Shown here one piece after another: positions 35,950-46,215 of a DNA stretch of 64,000 nt (position 1 is the stretch's first letter; every line of letters begins with the position of its first letter). The position numbers and the translations under genes were made by a program. This stretch comes from a virus, in the IMG/VR virus record IMGVR_UViG_3300040811_001208, positions 1 through 64,000 of that record; one strand, given 5' to 3'. The notes below the pieces were generated by a model. That model ran no database searches and was not told where the DNA came from. It saw nothing but the letters and a program-made list of their open reading frames with translations.

Positions 35950-36816
35950 TTATTTATTTATCGAATACCTAGAAACCTTAATAGTTGCTGGGTCTGCACT
36001 TGACATAAGAACCTGAAGTATGCAGTTACCACCAGATATAACAGTTTCGAACTCACCGAGATAATCATTTGTTACCACTGTTCCATATTCAATCAATGAT
36101 GCAACAGAATCATTATGAATCACAAGAACATCACTTGCCTGATAATCGGTTCCTTGTGTGATTTGGACTTGAAATCTCGATGACCGATAAGAAGATGTAG
36201 AGAAACTATCAATCGTTGTTGCTGCTGTTGTTGATACTTCAGTAACTGTAACATCAATACCAAGGTCTTCTACTTGCAGTTTTGATGTTGCTACTGTTGT
36301 TCCAATACCAAGATTTCCACCAATAGTAGCACTATTAGTAATATCAAAACTATTTGCGGAAAAGTTGTCAAATACTAGGTCATCTTGAACATAAAGGTCA
36401 CCACCAACATAAAGGTCACCAGTGCTAGTAACGATACCTGCAAAGGTAGAAACACCAGTGACATAAAGACCAGTGGTAGTTGTAAATCCTAGTGAGGAAA
36501 CACCAGAAACACCAAGAGTAGTTGCACTGACAGAAGAAAGAGTAGAACCACCAGAAACACTAAGACCAGTGACAGTTGTGAAACCTAATGTGGAAACACC
36601 AGAAACGACAAGATTGGTTATATCCGCAGAAGATAAGCTAGAAACACCATCAACATTTAGAGTTTCGATGTCAACACTAGAAGTAAAAGTAGAAGCACCA
36701 GAAACTCTAAGTTCACCACCAACATCCAACAAAGCCTGTGGGTCTGCTGTATTGATTCCAACTTTATTGTCTTTGAGGACAAAGTTATTGGAAAATCTAA
36801 TGCGGTTATCAGCCAT
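35950..36816 (-). CDS. tail fibre protein (288 aa)
   Basis: MADNRIRFSNNFVLKDNKVG leader, then GINTADPQALLDVGGELRVS, and short repeats with 'VSGVSTLGFTTVTGLSV' phrases. The C-terminal about 100 residues (IDSFSTSSYRSSRFQVQIT, VLVIHND, LGEFETVISGGN) form a domain also found, interrupted, in the 980-residue protein at 37309. Short version of a cyanophage fibre; followed by variable gene C. Confidence 0.75.
   Translation of the reverse strand: MADNRIRFSNNFVLKDNKVGINTADPQALLDVGGELRVSGASTFTSSVDIETLNVDGVSSLSSADITNLVVSGVSTLGFTTVTGLSVSGGSTLSSVSATTLGVSGVSSLGFTTTTGLYVTGVSTFAGIVTSTGDLYVGGDLYVQDDLVFDNFSANSFDITNSATIGGNLGIGTTVATSKLQVEDLGIDVTVTEVSTTAATTIDSFSTSSYRSSRFQVQITQGTDYQASDVLVIHNDSVASLIEYGTVVTNDYLGEFETVISGGNCILQVLMSSADPATIKVSRYSINK
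35951..35961 (-). promoter_or_regulatory. late promoter-like ATAAATAAATA
   Basis: Two overlapping ATAAATA units on the minus strand, 26 bases before the ATG of variable gene C. Confidence 0.5.
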
Positions 36817-36839
36817 TTCTTGGTGCTCTCTCTATTTTA

Positions 36840-36847
36840 CTATTTAG
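36840..36847 (-). promoter_or_regulatory. late promoter-like CTAAATAG
   Basis: Minus-strand CTAAATAG, 24 bases before the ATG at 36816, overlapping the stop of the 41-residue gene. Confidence 0.55.
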
Positions 36848-36969
36848 TTCGAAGTGGTTGCCAAAGAGACTTTAACGGTTTCTGCATTTTCGGTCACAAG
36901 AACCTTATATGATGATGGACTACTCACTTTTACAGTATAAACCTGATTTCCTGTAAGTATTACTTTCAT
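36844..36969 (-). CDS. very small virion-region protein (41 aa)
   Basis: MKVILTGNQVYTVKVSSPSS, then YKVLVTENAETVKVSLATTS and N-stop. Purely beta-like composition, no Trp or Cys. It starts within two bases of the upstream stop, between two structural genes, so it is likely translated. Could be a minor fibre or baseplate piece. Confidence 0.55.
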   Translation of the reverse strand: MKVILTGNQVYTVKVSSPSSYKVLVTENAETVKVSLATTSN

Positions 36970-36970
36970 T

Positions 36971-37309
36971 TTAGGTTGGTAGGGTAGCAGAACCATTCAC
37001 AAGAGCATTGCCTTCTGTATTTTTGATTCTTGTTCCATCAGGCGCAACCAGGAATATATCATAATAATGTCTACCTGGAGTTAATGTGGCAGTGATTGTC
37101 CTTGATAAATCCAAATCGAGAACTCCAGTAGTAGTATTCAACGAAGTTGTAAAAGCATAACCAGTTGTTGCTCCTGGATGTTTCTTTAATGTAGCGAGAG
37201 CAGTATAGTTTGCTAGTGACGCAATGGATTCGTCTGGATTTCTAATGGTATAAGAAGCAGAGAAGTCCGCACCTTGTTCTATTGTAATATTAACTACATT
37301 AACTGCCAT
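36971..37309 (-). CDS. small virion-region protein (112 aa)
   Basis: MAVNVVNITIEQGADFSASY then IRNPDESIASLANYTALATL and ITATLTPGRHYYDIFLVAPD. The pattern 'i.iEqGadfs..y.i....g...nLtgyt' is that of small beta-sandwich proteins found beside phage tail fibres. Shares its first base with the stop of the 980-residue gene. Confidence 0.65.
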   Translation of the reverse strand: MAVNVVNITIEQGADFSASYTIRNPDESIASLANYTALATLKKHPGATTGYAFTTSLNTTTGVLDLDLSRTITATLTPGRHYYDIFLVAPDGTRIKNTEGNALVNGSATLPT

Positions 37310-40251
37310 TAGAGTTCAGTTCCCTTTCTGGTGAGTTTGACTGTATTATGTGCATAAGTAGGAGTAAACTTCAATCTTGCATTTCCTCCACTGATGTCTG
37401 CACTATATTCACCAAGAGATTCAAGATTTGCAATACCAGCATATTCAATAATAGATGCATCAGTAGAAGCAGAACCAACAGATTGAAGAAGCATTACATC
37501 ACTGACCTGGAAACTTTCAATCAATGATGTAGTAGTAAAACTAAATCCAGTTCCAACTGTTGTGTCATAGATTGATTGTAAGTCAGCATTATTAATCGTA
37601 AGAGTTTCTCCTACTTCATAGCCAGAACCACTATTAGTAATAGAAACAGAAGAAACACTACCACCAATATATGCATCTGGGTTGGATGTAATATCATATC
37701 CAAGTGTAATATAGTCAGTTCCGGCAGAATCTTTTGTGAGTCTAAAGGTATTGGAATCTATTGGGTCAATGTAATAAACAGTGGTTCCACCATAACCAGG
37801 CCCAGATTCTAGATTGAAACTAGAATCATAACCAATCACACTAGTCAGTGCAGCACCAGTTAGTGGAGAAATCGTTGGACTATCAATCGTAAATGATGGA
37901 TTGGTTGTATAACCAAGACCAGTTGTGGCAGTTACAGAATAAATCCCAAGACCAACAGTGCTTCCAACTCCAGGAGTTGTAACAGTTGTAGTGACTGGCA
38001 TATCAGCAGAAGTATAACCATAACCAGAGTTATTGACTTCAATACTGGTTAAGACAACATTAGTAACTGTTGCAGCAGCACCAGAACCACCACCTCCAAT
38101 GAAACCAATAGCTGGTTTTGATGTTCCAAATCCTGCACCAGGAGATAAGACACTAATATTGGTTACAATCATTTGAGTGATTGTGATTGCTGCACCAACA
38201 CCAGTATCATCATCAGTTACTGTTACTATTGGCGGAACAGTATAACCAGAACCAACATTTGTAATATCAATATCAGTTATTCTACCAGAACCATCTATAG
38301 AACCAAGAACCATAGTCGCAGTAACTCCACCAAGCGGTGGTGGTGCGACCGTTATGACAGTTCCTGCTCCATATCCTATTCCCCCAGTGATTTGTATTCC
38401 GGCATCACTAATGCCAAGACCAACTCTTGTGACTGGAGTAGAAGTTGGAGTTTGGTCGTAAGTGACAGTTGGTGATGATGTATAGGCAGAACCAGGATTA
38501 GTCACAGTGAATGTAGAAATACCAAAACCAACATAACCAGTGGCAGTGACTCCATTTCCAACAGGAGAACTATAGGTCACTGTTGGTGCAATATTGGTGA
38601 CAATGCCAGAAGTGTTTAAGGTGACATTTGTAACTTTCATCGAAACATCAGTTACAATCGAAGTGCTACCAATGCCAACACCTGGAACTGGATTTCCTCC
38701 AATAATGGGAGAATCAACAGTGATGCTTGGAACTGTAGTAAATCCTGCGCCAGAAGTTGTGATTCCTATTGAAGTAAGTTTTGATTGCTCATAATCAGTA
38801 GGAGATAAAGTTGTATCCAACGAAACACTATATCCTGTTGGAATACCAGCAATACTATTGGAAGTAGTAAAGATTCCACCAAATGATTGAGTGATTGGAT
38901 ATGCAGGTGCAGTTACTGTGATTGTTGCTTCTGCTCCAGTTCCAATACCAGAAGAGATGAGAACTACATTTTCATAAGTTCCTGGCGAATAGTTAAGTCC
39001 AGCATTAAGACCAGAAACGGATGGAGTGCCAAGATTCAGTTGATTATTTGTGGTTACCTGAAGATTATATCTTGCGCTACGATATTGCGAAGTATTAAAA
39101 GAATCAATAACAATCTCATTTGTTGATGTCGTCGTTACAATTCCAGGTGCTTCTGCAAAACTTTGTGCAATAATCTGGTCGGCACGAATCGTTCCACTAA
39201 CATCCAAAGAATATTCAGGTTGAGTGCCGATTCCAAGTCTTACAGAAGATGGATTATAATAAAGTCCATTGGAGTCTACATAAAGACTTGAGAAACTATC
39301 AGTTGTTGATGAGAAACCAATATAATACAGTTGATTGTTGGTTGCTTCTATTGTTGCAACTGATTGTGCTATTCCAACTGGAGCATCTTGTCCTACAACT
39401 CCCCAAGTTGGTGGACTAGTGCCATTAGAAAGTAATGCTTCTCCAGGTTGTCCAGGATTGTCAAGGTAATCATAAACCAATCCATAAAACCTAGATGAAC
39501 CAAAAACATCTAGTTTATATGCTGGTAATGTAGAACCGATACCAACATTACCATTTAATGTTTTTACGACAGTAGATGCAGCACCTACATTTAGATTGTT
39601 AATGAAACTATTGTTTACTGTACTAATACCGGAATAAGAAGTAGTTGCAGTAATAAATCCAACAACTGCAGTATTAACTCCTATTTGACCTGATACATTT
39701 ACATTACCAAATACATCAAGTTTTTGTGTGGGGAGAGTAGAACCAATACCAATATTACCACTTCTAAATACAACTCCTGTTGCTCCCCTTAAGAATCCAG
39801 TTCCTGGGTCGTGATATGGAATCTCATACGCATTTCCAGGTGCAACCAAATCGGTAACTTGGATTCTTACGGTTGCAACACCTGTTTGGTCTTCTGGGTT
39901 TCCCCCAACAAAGTCAACAGTAACACCAGCGCCAACAAAGTTAAATACATTAAAACTGTTGGCAAGACCTACCTGAACATCATTATTAAAAACAGTAAAT
40001 GAACCAGGACTCAATCCACCAACAACAAGCGATGTAGAAGGCAACCAATATCTCTTTCCTGTTTCTCCGCCAACATTAATCAAAAGATATTGATTTCCTG
40101 GAGGAGCAGGATTGGCAGAAACCGCAGAAGGCCCAACAAGTGGGTCACCTAAATCAGGTTCGGCTTGTTCTAATCCAAGAAACTCGTAGCGGTCACTTGT
40201 GATTCCTGATTGAGGAGTCTTCTTGACTCTTCCAGAGATTATTTTTGCCAT
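37309..40251 (-). CDS. large tail fibre/structural protein (980 aa) with repeat insertion
   Basis: N-terminal attachment domain (1-110), then three or more 'GIGSTLPxxKLDVFG' segments (about 165-370). From about 377 comes the domain that ends the 288-residue fibre (IDSFNTSQYRSARYNLQVTT), but it is broken after about residue 404 by some 500 residues of 'tnxGsGYtxxPtVTv' repeats and resumes at about 914 (FQVSDVMLL, LGEYSADISGGN, VKLTRKG). Likely a long fibre or collar/baseplate spike. Confidence 0.75.
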   Translation of the reverse strand: MAKIISGRVKKTPQSGITSDRYEFLGLEQAEPDLGDPLVGPSAVSANPAPPGNQYLLINVGGETGKRYWLPSTSLVVGGLSPGSFTVFNNDVQVGLANSFNVFNFVGAGVTVDFVGGNPEDQTGVATVRIQVTDLVAPGNAYEIPYHDPGTGFLRGATGVVFRSGNIGIGSTLPTQKLDVFGNVNVSGQIGVNTAVVGFITATTSYSGISTVNNSFINNLNVGAASTVVKTLNGNVGIGSTLPAYKLDVFGSSRFYGLVYDYLDNPGQPGEALLSNGTSPPTWGVVGQDAPVGIAQSVATIEATNNQLYYIGFSSTTDSFSSLYVDSNGLYYNPSSVRLGIGTQPEYSLDVSGTIRADQIIAQSFAEAPGIVTTTSTNEIVIDSFNTSQYRSARYNLQVTTNNQLNLGTPSVSGLNAGLNYSPGTYENVVLISSGIGTGAEATITVTAPAYPITQSFGGIFTTSNSIAGIPTGYSVSLDTTLSPTDYEQSKLTSIGITTSGAGFTTVPSITVDSPIIGGNPVPGVGIGSTSIVTDVSMKVTNVTLNTSGIVTNIAPTVTYSSPVGNGVTATGYVGFGISTFTVTNPGSAYTSSPTVTYDQTPTSTPVTRVGLGISDAGIQITGGIGYGAGTVITVAPPPLGGVTATMVLGSIDGSGRITDIDITNVGSGYTVPPIVTVTDDDTGVGAAITITQMIVTNISVLSPGAGFGTSKPAIGFIGGGGSGAAATVTNVVLTSIEVNNSGYGYTSADMPVTTTVTTPGVGSTVGLGIYSVTATTGLGYTTNPSFTIDSPTISPLTGAALTSVIGYDSSFNLESGPGYGGTTVYYIDPIDSNTFRLTKDSAGTDYITLGYDITSNPDAYIGGSVSSVSITNSGSGYEVGETLTINNADLQSIYDTTVGTGFSFTTTSLIESFQVSDVMLLQSVGSASTDASIIEYAGIANLESLGEYSADISGGNARLKFTPTYAHNTVKLTRKGTEL

Positions 40252-40255
40252 TTAC

Positions 40256-40606
40256 TTACTGTTTTGCGGTTTCTAGGATACTCAATACAATATTCAACTC
40301 ATTATCAGCACTTGCCTGAACTTTGATGATGTCATTAGTCTCAAGTGCTAATCTTCCATCAGGAACTAGACTTACACTATCATTTGGTGGAACATAAGCA
40401 CCATTTGCAAACTTATAATCAGTTGGTGTTTCTCCAGGGCGAGAATGTAGTGCGGTGACTTGTGATGTGGTATCACTAGTCAAATTGGTAACTTGTGCTA
40501 ATAGTACAATAGCAGAAACACCAACAGGACAAGTGTAAATACCAACACTACTTGTGGTGATTGTTTTTCTTATTGTCTTAAAACTATTAAGTGCTACTGC
40601 TGCCAT
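40256..40606 (-). CDS. conserved small virion protein (116 aa)
   Basis: MAAVALNSFKTIRKTITTSS, then VGIYTCPVGVSAIVLLAQVT and FANGAYVPPNDSVSLVPDGR. An all-beta, single-domain protein of the sort repeatedly found between cyanophage fibre genes. Lies tightly between two fibre genes (4 and 2 bases). Exact place in the virion unknown. Confidence 0.65.
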   Translation of the reverse strand: MAAVALNSFKTIRKTITTSSVGIYTCPVGVSAIVLLAQVTNLTSDTTSQVTALHSRPGETPTDYKFANGAYVPPNDSVSLVPDGRLALETNDIIKVQASADNELNIVLSILETAKQ

Positions 40607-40608
40607 TT

Positions 40609-43600
40609 TTAGTTACCTAGTGCGATGATAAGTGGGGTTACTGTATTTAATATACTTTGGCTGAATGCTCTACCGGAAATAGTACCAGTCAGCTGATTGA
40701 TTGTTAGGTCATCACCAATCTTAAAGTTTCCTGCCTGGTCTGTGCTGGTATAAACAACTTCACCACCATTGAGTTTGACAACTTCATTTTCTTGTATTAC
40801 AACACCACCGAGAGCAGGTTTTGCGAGATTGATGTCATTTCCAGAACCAACCCACTCAAAAGAATGTGATGATGTAATCTGGAGACTTAAACGATTGAAA
40901 TAAACTGTAGTTCCGGCACTTACTGTATTATTTAGATTTGTATTAAGAGTGACGGTTGAGATTCCAGAGCTTGGTAGGGTTGCAGATTCTATTGTATAAT
41001 AGATTGGCGCAAGATTTAATGTTGCGGTTGCTGTAACTCCAGCACCAGTTGGGCCTGCAATCGTGATTTGTGGATTGTCACTTAATCTATACTGGCTGCC
41101 AGCACTGATGATATCAATAGATGATACTTGACCAAAGGCATTAATCGTTGCAACTGCTTCTGCCCTGATTCCGGTTGGGCCAGTTGGGGAATCGATAGTT
41201 ACTGTTGGTGCCTGAGTATAACCAAATCCACCATTGTCAACAGTAATACTTTCTATTGAATAATAAAGCTCACCAAAGTGTAAGGTTTGTCCATCATAAG
41301 GTCTCAAGTTTCCAATACCTGATACTTCAATGACTGATTGTTCTGCTGGTGCATCTACATTTGCAACTCCGGTGTAATGATAGATTGATTTGGTATTATA
41401 ATCACCAACACCATCACTCATCAGTCCATAAGTACCGAACGAAGAGTTAGAGTTTGTAATATCACATTGTCCACCAGAACCAGTAAAGATTGCGATATCA
41501 TCACAAATCGTAAAGATAGAAACTAACTGCGAGTATGCTCCATTAGTAATCGAAACTCCAATACCACCTTGATTATATTGAGTATAAGAGTCAACGCTCA
41601 TTGTACCAGTTACCCCAATATCATCTTGGTCTCCTGGTTCTGCCTCAAATCCATCAACTTTCATTCCAATACTTCCAGGAACAAAGTTAGTGCAGTTTCT
41701 AATGTATGGGCCTTGTGTGATAGGCCCAACACCTGGAGAATATGGTGGGAATACAACGCCACCACCTTCATAAGTATGTGGAATCGTAGAAACACCAGTA
41801 TTAACAACAAATGTGGTTCCAGTTCCAATCACTTCTGTAACTTTGAAATCATATCCAAGATTTCCTGTTGGATATAAAGTAGTGGTTCCTGCTCCACTGG
41901 TGCAAGAAAACTCTAGGTCGTGGAGTCTTACGAACTGACCGACCTTAACAACAGCACCTGGAGCAGTGATTGTTGTGATTCCTGTTGTGTTATCATAAGA
42001 AGCAGTAGTAACACCAATGGCACGATTGACCACAAATCCACCACCAACATAGTTATGTGCAATAGTAGAGATTCCAGTGTTGATAACAAATGAACCATCA
42101 TTATTGACTGATTCTACATCAAACTGATAACCATAAGCACCTGATGGATACCTTTGAGTGCCAATAGAACCACCAGAAGTACAATCAAAGAGTAGGTCTC
42201 TAACTTCTACAATATCTCCTGGTTTGACTGATAATGTTGGAGCAAGTATTGTTGTTTCGCCAGAAGTGTTATCGTAGACAGCACTTGTAACTCCAACAAC
42301 AGTAGTGAATCCAATGCCAGAGTTTCCTGGGAATGATGTATTGATTCCTGCTCCAAGAATAGAAAGTCCTTGGTCTAGGATTGTGGTTACGACTCCAACA
42401 CAAGAGTAAATTGCAGAAACAACATTAGCGCAAGAACCAATGTCTTCATTGGAACCAGTTGCTACATCTACCTGCATCGCAAGGTCTTTGACCTGACTAT
42501 ATTGTGTCTGATAATTTCCAGTCCAGGAGACATTGTTGATACAAGAACGAGCAATGCCTGCTGCATAGTTTAGAGCATCAATGGTTGCTTCTTTTACACT
42601 ATAACCATTTGTGTCGGTTCCAGTGATATGAAGAAGTGAACCAGCATCATCAAAATAAGATCTACCAGCACCAACACACTTGAGATTTCCACCTCTTGTA
42701 ATGTCGTGTATAACTGCTTTCATTACATCTTTAATGTCATCACTACAGTTAACTGGAGCAATAGGACTACCAGAACCATCAACAACTACAAATGCTGGAT
42801 TCTTATAGTCGGTGCTTGTTAGATAACCAACAGTTTCTGCTGCGATAAAATCTAGATTATAACGAATCATTCTTGCGGCATCAAAGAACCTATCTGTAGA
42901 TACACCTGCAAGTGGTTGTAGTGCTACGATTGCAGCACCGTCAGTCATATTAGGACCAATAAAACTTAAGTCAGTAATATGGCAACTATTGTTTACATAA
43001 AATAGATCTCTATCAACATACTTTGGAGTTACGACGCAGTTACGAAGTTCTGTTCCCTCAACCGCAACTCTCCTGGAGAGATAGATTGGATTTTCTTCGA
43101 CATAAACTCCGGGAAAAACTTTAATCGTATCTCCAGGGAATGCAATAGCCGCTGCTGCCTTGATGGTTCTCTTTGAGTCGCTTTCGGTGAGTCCACTATT
43201 AGTATCGCTACCGTTTTGAGTTACGAAGATTGTCTTACCGATTGGGAAGTAAGAATCAATATTAACTACGCCCTTTCCTTGTGCCTGGGTTGATGACAAC
43301 CTAACACCAATACCTGCTGTAATTTGAGTGACGATTCCAGCAAGTGCTTCGCCGCTTCCAAGATATGTAAGAGCATCAACTGTAGTTGCAGTTACTGTTT
43401 CTGCTACTGATACATTTGTTGCTGTGACGAATCCAACAGTTGCAGTGCCAGATACATTAATGTCTGCTGCAGTAACAAATCCAACAGTTGCTGTGGTTCC
43501 AACACTAATACTACCAGATACATTGATATTTCCACCAACATCAAGTCTTTCTGTTGGAATTGTCGAACCAATACCAAGATTTCCTGGATTTGAAACAAAG

Positions 43601-44775
43601 ACTAACTCACTCTTTGCAATTCCAATCGGTTGGAATCCAGAGTCTTCTGCGAATGTTGGATAATAAGTAGTTGTTGTACTTATGTTTTGGATTGCAGTAT
43701 TTGATGCCGCAGACCAGTTTGGAGGTAAACCAGAACCTCTAGAGACTAATACCTCACCATCAAGTCCAGCATAAAACTCTCTTGTGATGTTGATGGTGGT
43801 TTCTATTGGAGTACCAAATCTATTATGATTTGGCAATATACCAACAGAGTTAATACCAACAGAAATAACTACTGTTCCTGGATTGATATCAGTTCCTGCA
43901 TCATCAACAAAATCGGAAACCTCAATACCAGTTGTATCAATACCACTAATAATACTCCTATCAGTACCAGAAAGAATACCAACCCTTGAAGTCAGTTGTC
44001 CACCTTGAAGATATACTGGGCCACCAAATAATACAGTTCCTCTAACATCAAGATCATAATTTGGTTGATTAGTTTTAATACCAACTTGGCCATCATTGTC
44101 GATAATGAATGATGTAGAATCTGGGTTTGCGTTATCTTCGACTCTTAGTGCATTACCAGAACCAGTTTGTGTGATTCTTACTAGATCATCAGAAGTAGAA
44201 CCAGAGAATATACCAGAACTAAAAGTGCTAACTCCACTAACAGTCAATTGAGTTACTGATGCAATGCCACCAATAACATTAATTGCTGTGGTTGCTGTAG
44301 CAGCGTTGACTGCATCTGGGGTAGTCCAAACTGGGGGAAGATTATTTCCCCTTGATACGAGTACTTGTCCGGATTCTCCAGAATTTTTATATCTTAAAAA
44401 TGTAAATGTAGTTGTCGCAACACCAGAAGAATTTGTGTGATTTGGAAGGATTGATAGTGAACTGCTCCCAATCGCAGTAATTCTGGTATTATTTTGAATA
44501 TATGTTCCTGTTAGGTAATCACCTACTAGAAGACTACCTGTATCAATTCCGGATATTGTAGTTAAAGAGGTATTGGATGCAATACCTATAGTAGTCTTTA
44601 CAAAAGAATTGTCCGATGGAACATAAATGCCACCAGATAGCGATAAGTTTCCACCAACAGACAAAAGGTAATCTGGGGTTGTGGTTCCAATACCAACAGA
44701 TTGCCCTTCTGTATAGATTAAATTTTCTGCAACTTCAATACCATGACGAACAACAAAATTCTTCTGAATTGCCAT
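40609..44775 (-). CDS. large tail fibre protein (1388 aa)
   Basis: MAIQKNFVVRHGIEVAENLI leader, 'VGIGTTTPDYLLSVGG' and more such units; a pectin-lyase-like beta-helix start near residue 505-560 (GKTIFVTQNGSDTNSGL, FPGDTIKVFPGVYVEE); paired long repeats with TILAPTLSVKPGDIVEVRDL / TITAPGAVVKVGQFVRLHDL; a GYTQAPTVTI repeat; and the C-terminus AGNFKIGDDLTINQLTG, common to cyanophage fibres. AGGGAG ribosome site and CTAAATA promoter upstream. Probably a main receptor-binding or collar fibre. Confidence 0.8.
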   Translation of the reverse strand: MAIQKNFVVRHGIEVAENLIYTEGQSVGIGTTTPDYLLSVGGNLSLSGGIYVPSDNSFVKTTIGIASNTSLTTISGIDTGSLLVGDYLTGTYIQNNTRITAIGSSSLSILPNHTNSSGVATTTFTFLRYKNSGESGQVLVSRGNNLPPVWTTPDAVNAATATTAINVIGGIASVTQLTVSGVSTFSSGIFSGSTSDDLVRITQTGSGNALRVEDNANPDSTSFIIDNDGQVGIKTNQPNYDLDVRGTVLFGGPVYLQGGQLTSRVGILSGTDRSIISGIDTTGIEVSDFVDDAGTDINPGTVVISVGINSVGILPNHNRFGTPIETTINITREFYAGLDGEVLVSRGSGLPPNWSAASNTAIQNISTTTTYYPTFAEDSGFQPIGIAKSELVFVSNPGNLGIGSTIPTERLDVGGNINVSGSISVGTTATVGFVTAADINVSGTATVGFVTATNVSVAETVTATTVDALTYLGSGEALAGIVTQITAGIGVRLSSTQAQGKGVVNIDSYFPIGKTIFVTQNGSDTNSGLTESDSKRTIKAAAAIAFPGDTIKVFPGVYVEENPIYLSRRVAVEGTELRNCVVTPKYVDRDLFYVNNSCHITDLSFIGPNMTDGAAIVALQPLAGVSTDRFFDAARMIRYNLDFIAAETVGYLTSTDYKNPAFVVVDGSGSPIAPVNCSDDIKDVMKAVIHDITRGGNLKCVGAGRSYFDDAGSLLHITGTDTNGYSVKEATIDALNYAAGIARSCINNVSWTGNYQTQYSQVKDLAMQVDVATGSNEDIGSCANVVSAIYSCVGVVTTILDQGLSILGAGINTSFPGNSGIGFTTVVGVTSAVYDNTSGETTILAPTLSVKPGDIVEVRDLLFDCTSGGSIGTQRYPSGAYGYQFDVESVNNDGSFVINTGISTIAHNYVGGGFVVNRAIGVTTASYDNTTGITTITAPGAVVKVGQFVRLHDLEFSCTSGAGTTTLYPTGNLGYDFKVTEVIGTGTTFVVNTGVSTIPHTYEGGGVVFPPYSPGVGPITQGPYIRNCTNFVPGSIGMKVDGFEAEPGDQDDIGVTGTMSVDSYTQYNQGGIGVSITNGAYSQLVSIFTICDDIAIFTGSGGQCDITNSNSSFGTYGLMSDGVGDYNTKSIYHYTGVANVDAPAEQSVIEVSGIGNLRPYDGQTLHFGELYYSIESITVDNGGFGYTQAPTVTIDSPTGPTGIRAEAVATINAFGQVSSIDIISAGSQYRLSDNPQITIAGPTGAGVTATATLNLAPIYYTIESATLPSSGISTVTLNTNLNNTVSAGTTVYFNRLSLQITSSHSFEWVGSGNDINLAKPALGGVVIQENEVVKLNGGEVVYTSTDQAGNFKIGDDLTINQLTGTISGRAFSQSILNTVTPLIIALGN

Positions 44776-44812
44776 TTGTCTCCCTAGAGGTTCACTTTCC
44801 CCTCTTTTCTAT

Positions 44813-44819
44813 TATTTAG
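44813..44819 (-). promoter_or_regulatory. late promoter-like CTAAATA
   Basis: Minus-strand CTAAATAATAG, 38 bases before the ATG at 44775; AGGGAG ribosome site lies between. Confidence 0.55.
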
Positions 44820-44823
44820 TAAA

Positions 44824-46209
44824 TTAACAAGGCCATCCCGAAGGTCTACATGACCAAGCGAATTTACTGCCACAATTTAGAGATCTTTGGGCAGCTATTC
44901 CAAATCTTTTTCCCTGTCTGATGGCAAGATTGACAATTTCACAATCACTAAAACCACATCTTCTAGCACGATCTACCGCATTAAGTCCCAATACAACTCC
45001 AGAGGGATCTCCTAAAGTATCAATAAAATATGCTAAATCCTGTTCTCCTCGAATCCTACAAGTAGGAGTCGGCGGTGGCGGTGGTGGTGGTGGTGGTGGT
45101 GGTGGAGGAGGAGCACTTCGGGTTGTAACTTTCCAATCCGCACTAGTATTTCCTACTGTCAGGTTAGTAGATACTGAACTACTATAAGAACTAGAAGATG
45201 TCAGTCTAAGTCTTATTTTGTCATTATTGATAATTTCAATTGGAGAATCAGTAAAACTCTTGACTATAGAACCATTTCTTTCCACTTCATAAGTTGAAGA
45301 AGAATTTGACAATGTAACAGGAAGATCAGAATTTAAACTTAAATCAGAAATAGTAATTTGATCACTGTTATAATTTCTACTCAATTGTCTACTACCTCGA
45401 TCCGAAAAATCTTCAGGAGTAAATGTAACATCAAGATTTTCTATTTCTGTTGTTACACTCCAAGTAGTACTATAAGTTCCAACTTGAAGCTCCACATTCG
45501 TAGATGTTTTAAATAAATTTGAAGATGTTGTTTCTAATCTTATGGAATTCCCATTAGTAATGGAATGTGATGATCCATAATTTGTTCCATTAACAATAAT
45601 AAAACCAATTCCGGAAATGATACTAGAATCAAAAGAAATTCCAGGTTCCAACCCAGATATTATAATTTCATTACTTTGTATTACTGTACTTGTTGTTGTA
45701 GAACCTATCTCCACAAAAGAAAAAGGAGTTGGAGTTTCGTCAATTGGTCTGGTCTTAACAATCCAATCTTGAGTTGTTTTTCCGACCGAAACTAAAGTAA
45801 TGTGGGTTTTATTGAAATCAGTCTTTAATGCTTTTGCAGTAACTAATGACAAATTAATTGATTGATTATTAGTTACAAAATCATTTATTTCATTAAAACC
45901 AAGACCAGGTTGAAATCTAGAATTTATTTCCGAATATTCATCAAAACTTGCTTGATTTATATTATTGTTGTCAAAAGTAACTGTTTGTCCATTATCAAAA
46001 ACATTAGAAATCAAAGAGTATGAAGAACCAATACTTACTCTTATTGGAAGTGGAGATTTTATTCCAGTAATTTTTGCATAACCAGCACGATATTCAACAC
46101 CAGGCTCAACATCATATAAGTCGATCCAATCAAATGGATCTGGAATTTCTATGATTGGCGGTTTATAGGCATATTCTGATGCGTTTCCAAATCCTCCAAG
46201 TATTGGCAT
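44824..46209 (-). CDS. structural protein with Ig-like repeats, polyproline linker and Cys-rich tip (461 aa)
   Basis: Residues 1-360 hold three or four beta-sandwich-like repeats ending 'vG..t..W.VtTR' (TTQDWIVKTRP, YSTTWSVTTE, TSADWKVTTRS). A run of 14 prolines (about 369-382) then joins a C-terminal domain with six cysteines (CRIRGEQDLAYFIDTLGD, SFNC... GWPC). The proline run is coded by GGT/GGC/GGA-type triplets on the plus strand. Six bases from the 1821-residue gene. Looks like an extended fibre with a small tip domain. Confidence 0.7.
   Translation of the reverse strand: MPILGGFGNASEYAYKPPIIEIPDPFDWIDLYDVEPGVEYRAGYAKITGIKSPLPIRVSIGSSYSLISNVFDNGQTVTFDNNNINQASFDEYSEINSRFQPGLGFNEINDFVTNNQSINLSLVTAKALKTDFNKTHITLVSVGKTTQDWIVKTRPIDETPTPFSFVEIGSTTTSTVIQSNEIIISGLEPGISFDSSIISGIGFIIVNGTNYGSSHSITNGNSIRLETTSSNLFKTSTNVELQVGTYSTTWSVTTEIENLDVTFTPEDFSDRGSRQLSRNYNSDQITISDLSLNSDLPVTLSNSSSTYEVERNGSIVKSFTDSPIEIINNDKIRLRLTSSSSYSSSVSTNLTVGNTSADWKVTTRSAPPPPPPPPPPPPPPTPTCRIRGEQDLAYFIDTLGDPSGVVLGLNAVDRARRCGFSDCEIVNLAIRQGKRFGIAAQRSLNCGSKFAWSCRPSGWPC
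45071..45109. repeat. GGT/GGC triplet microsatellite (polyproline)
   Basis: About 13 in-frame GGN triplets on the plus strand, ten or so being GGT in a row, coding the proline run in the 461-residue protein. Length change would keep the frame and only alter linker length. Confidence 0.85.
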
Positions 46210-46215
46210 TTTCTC

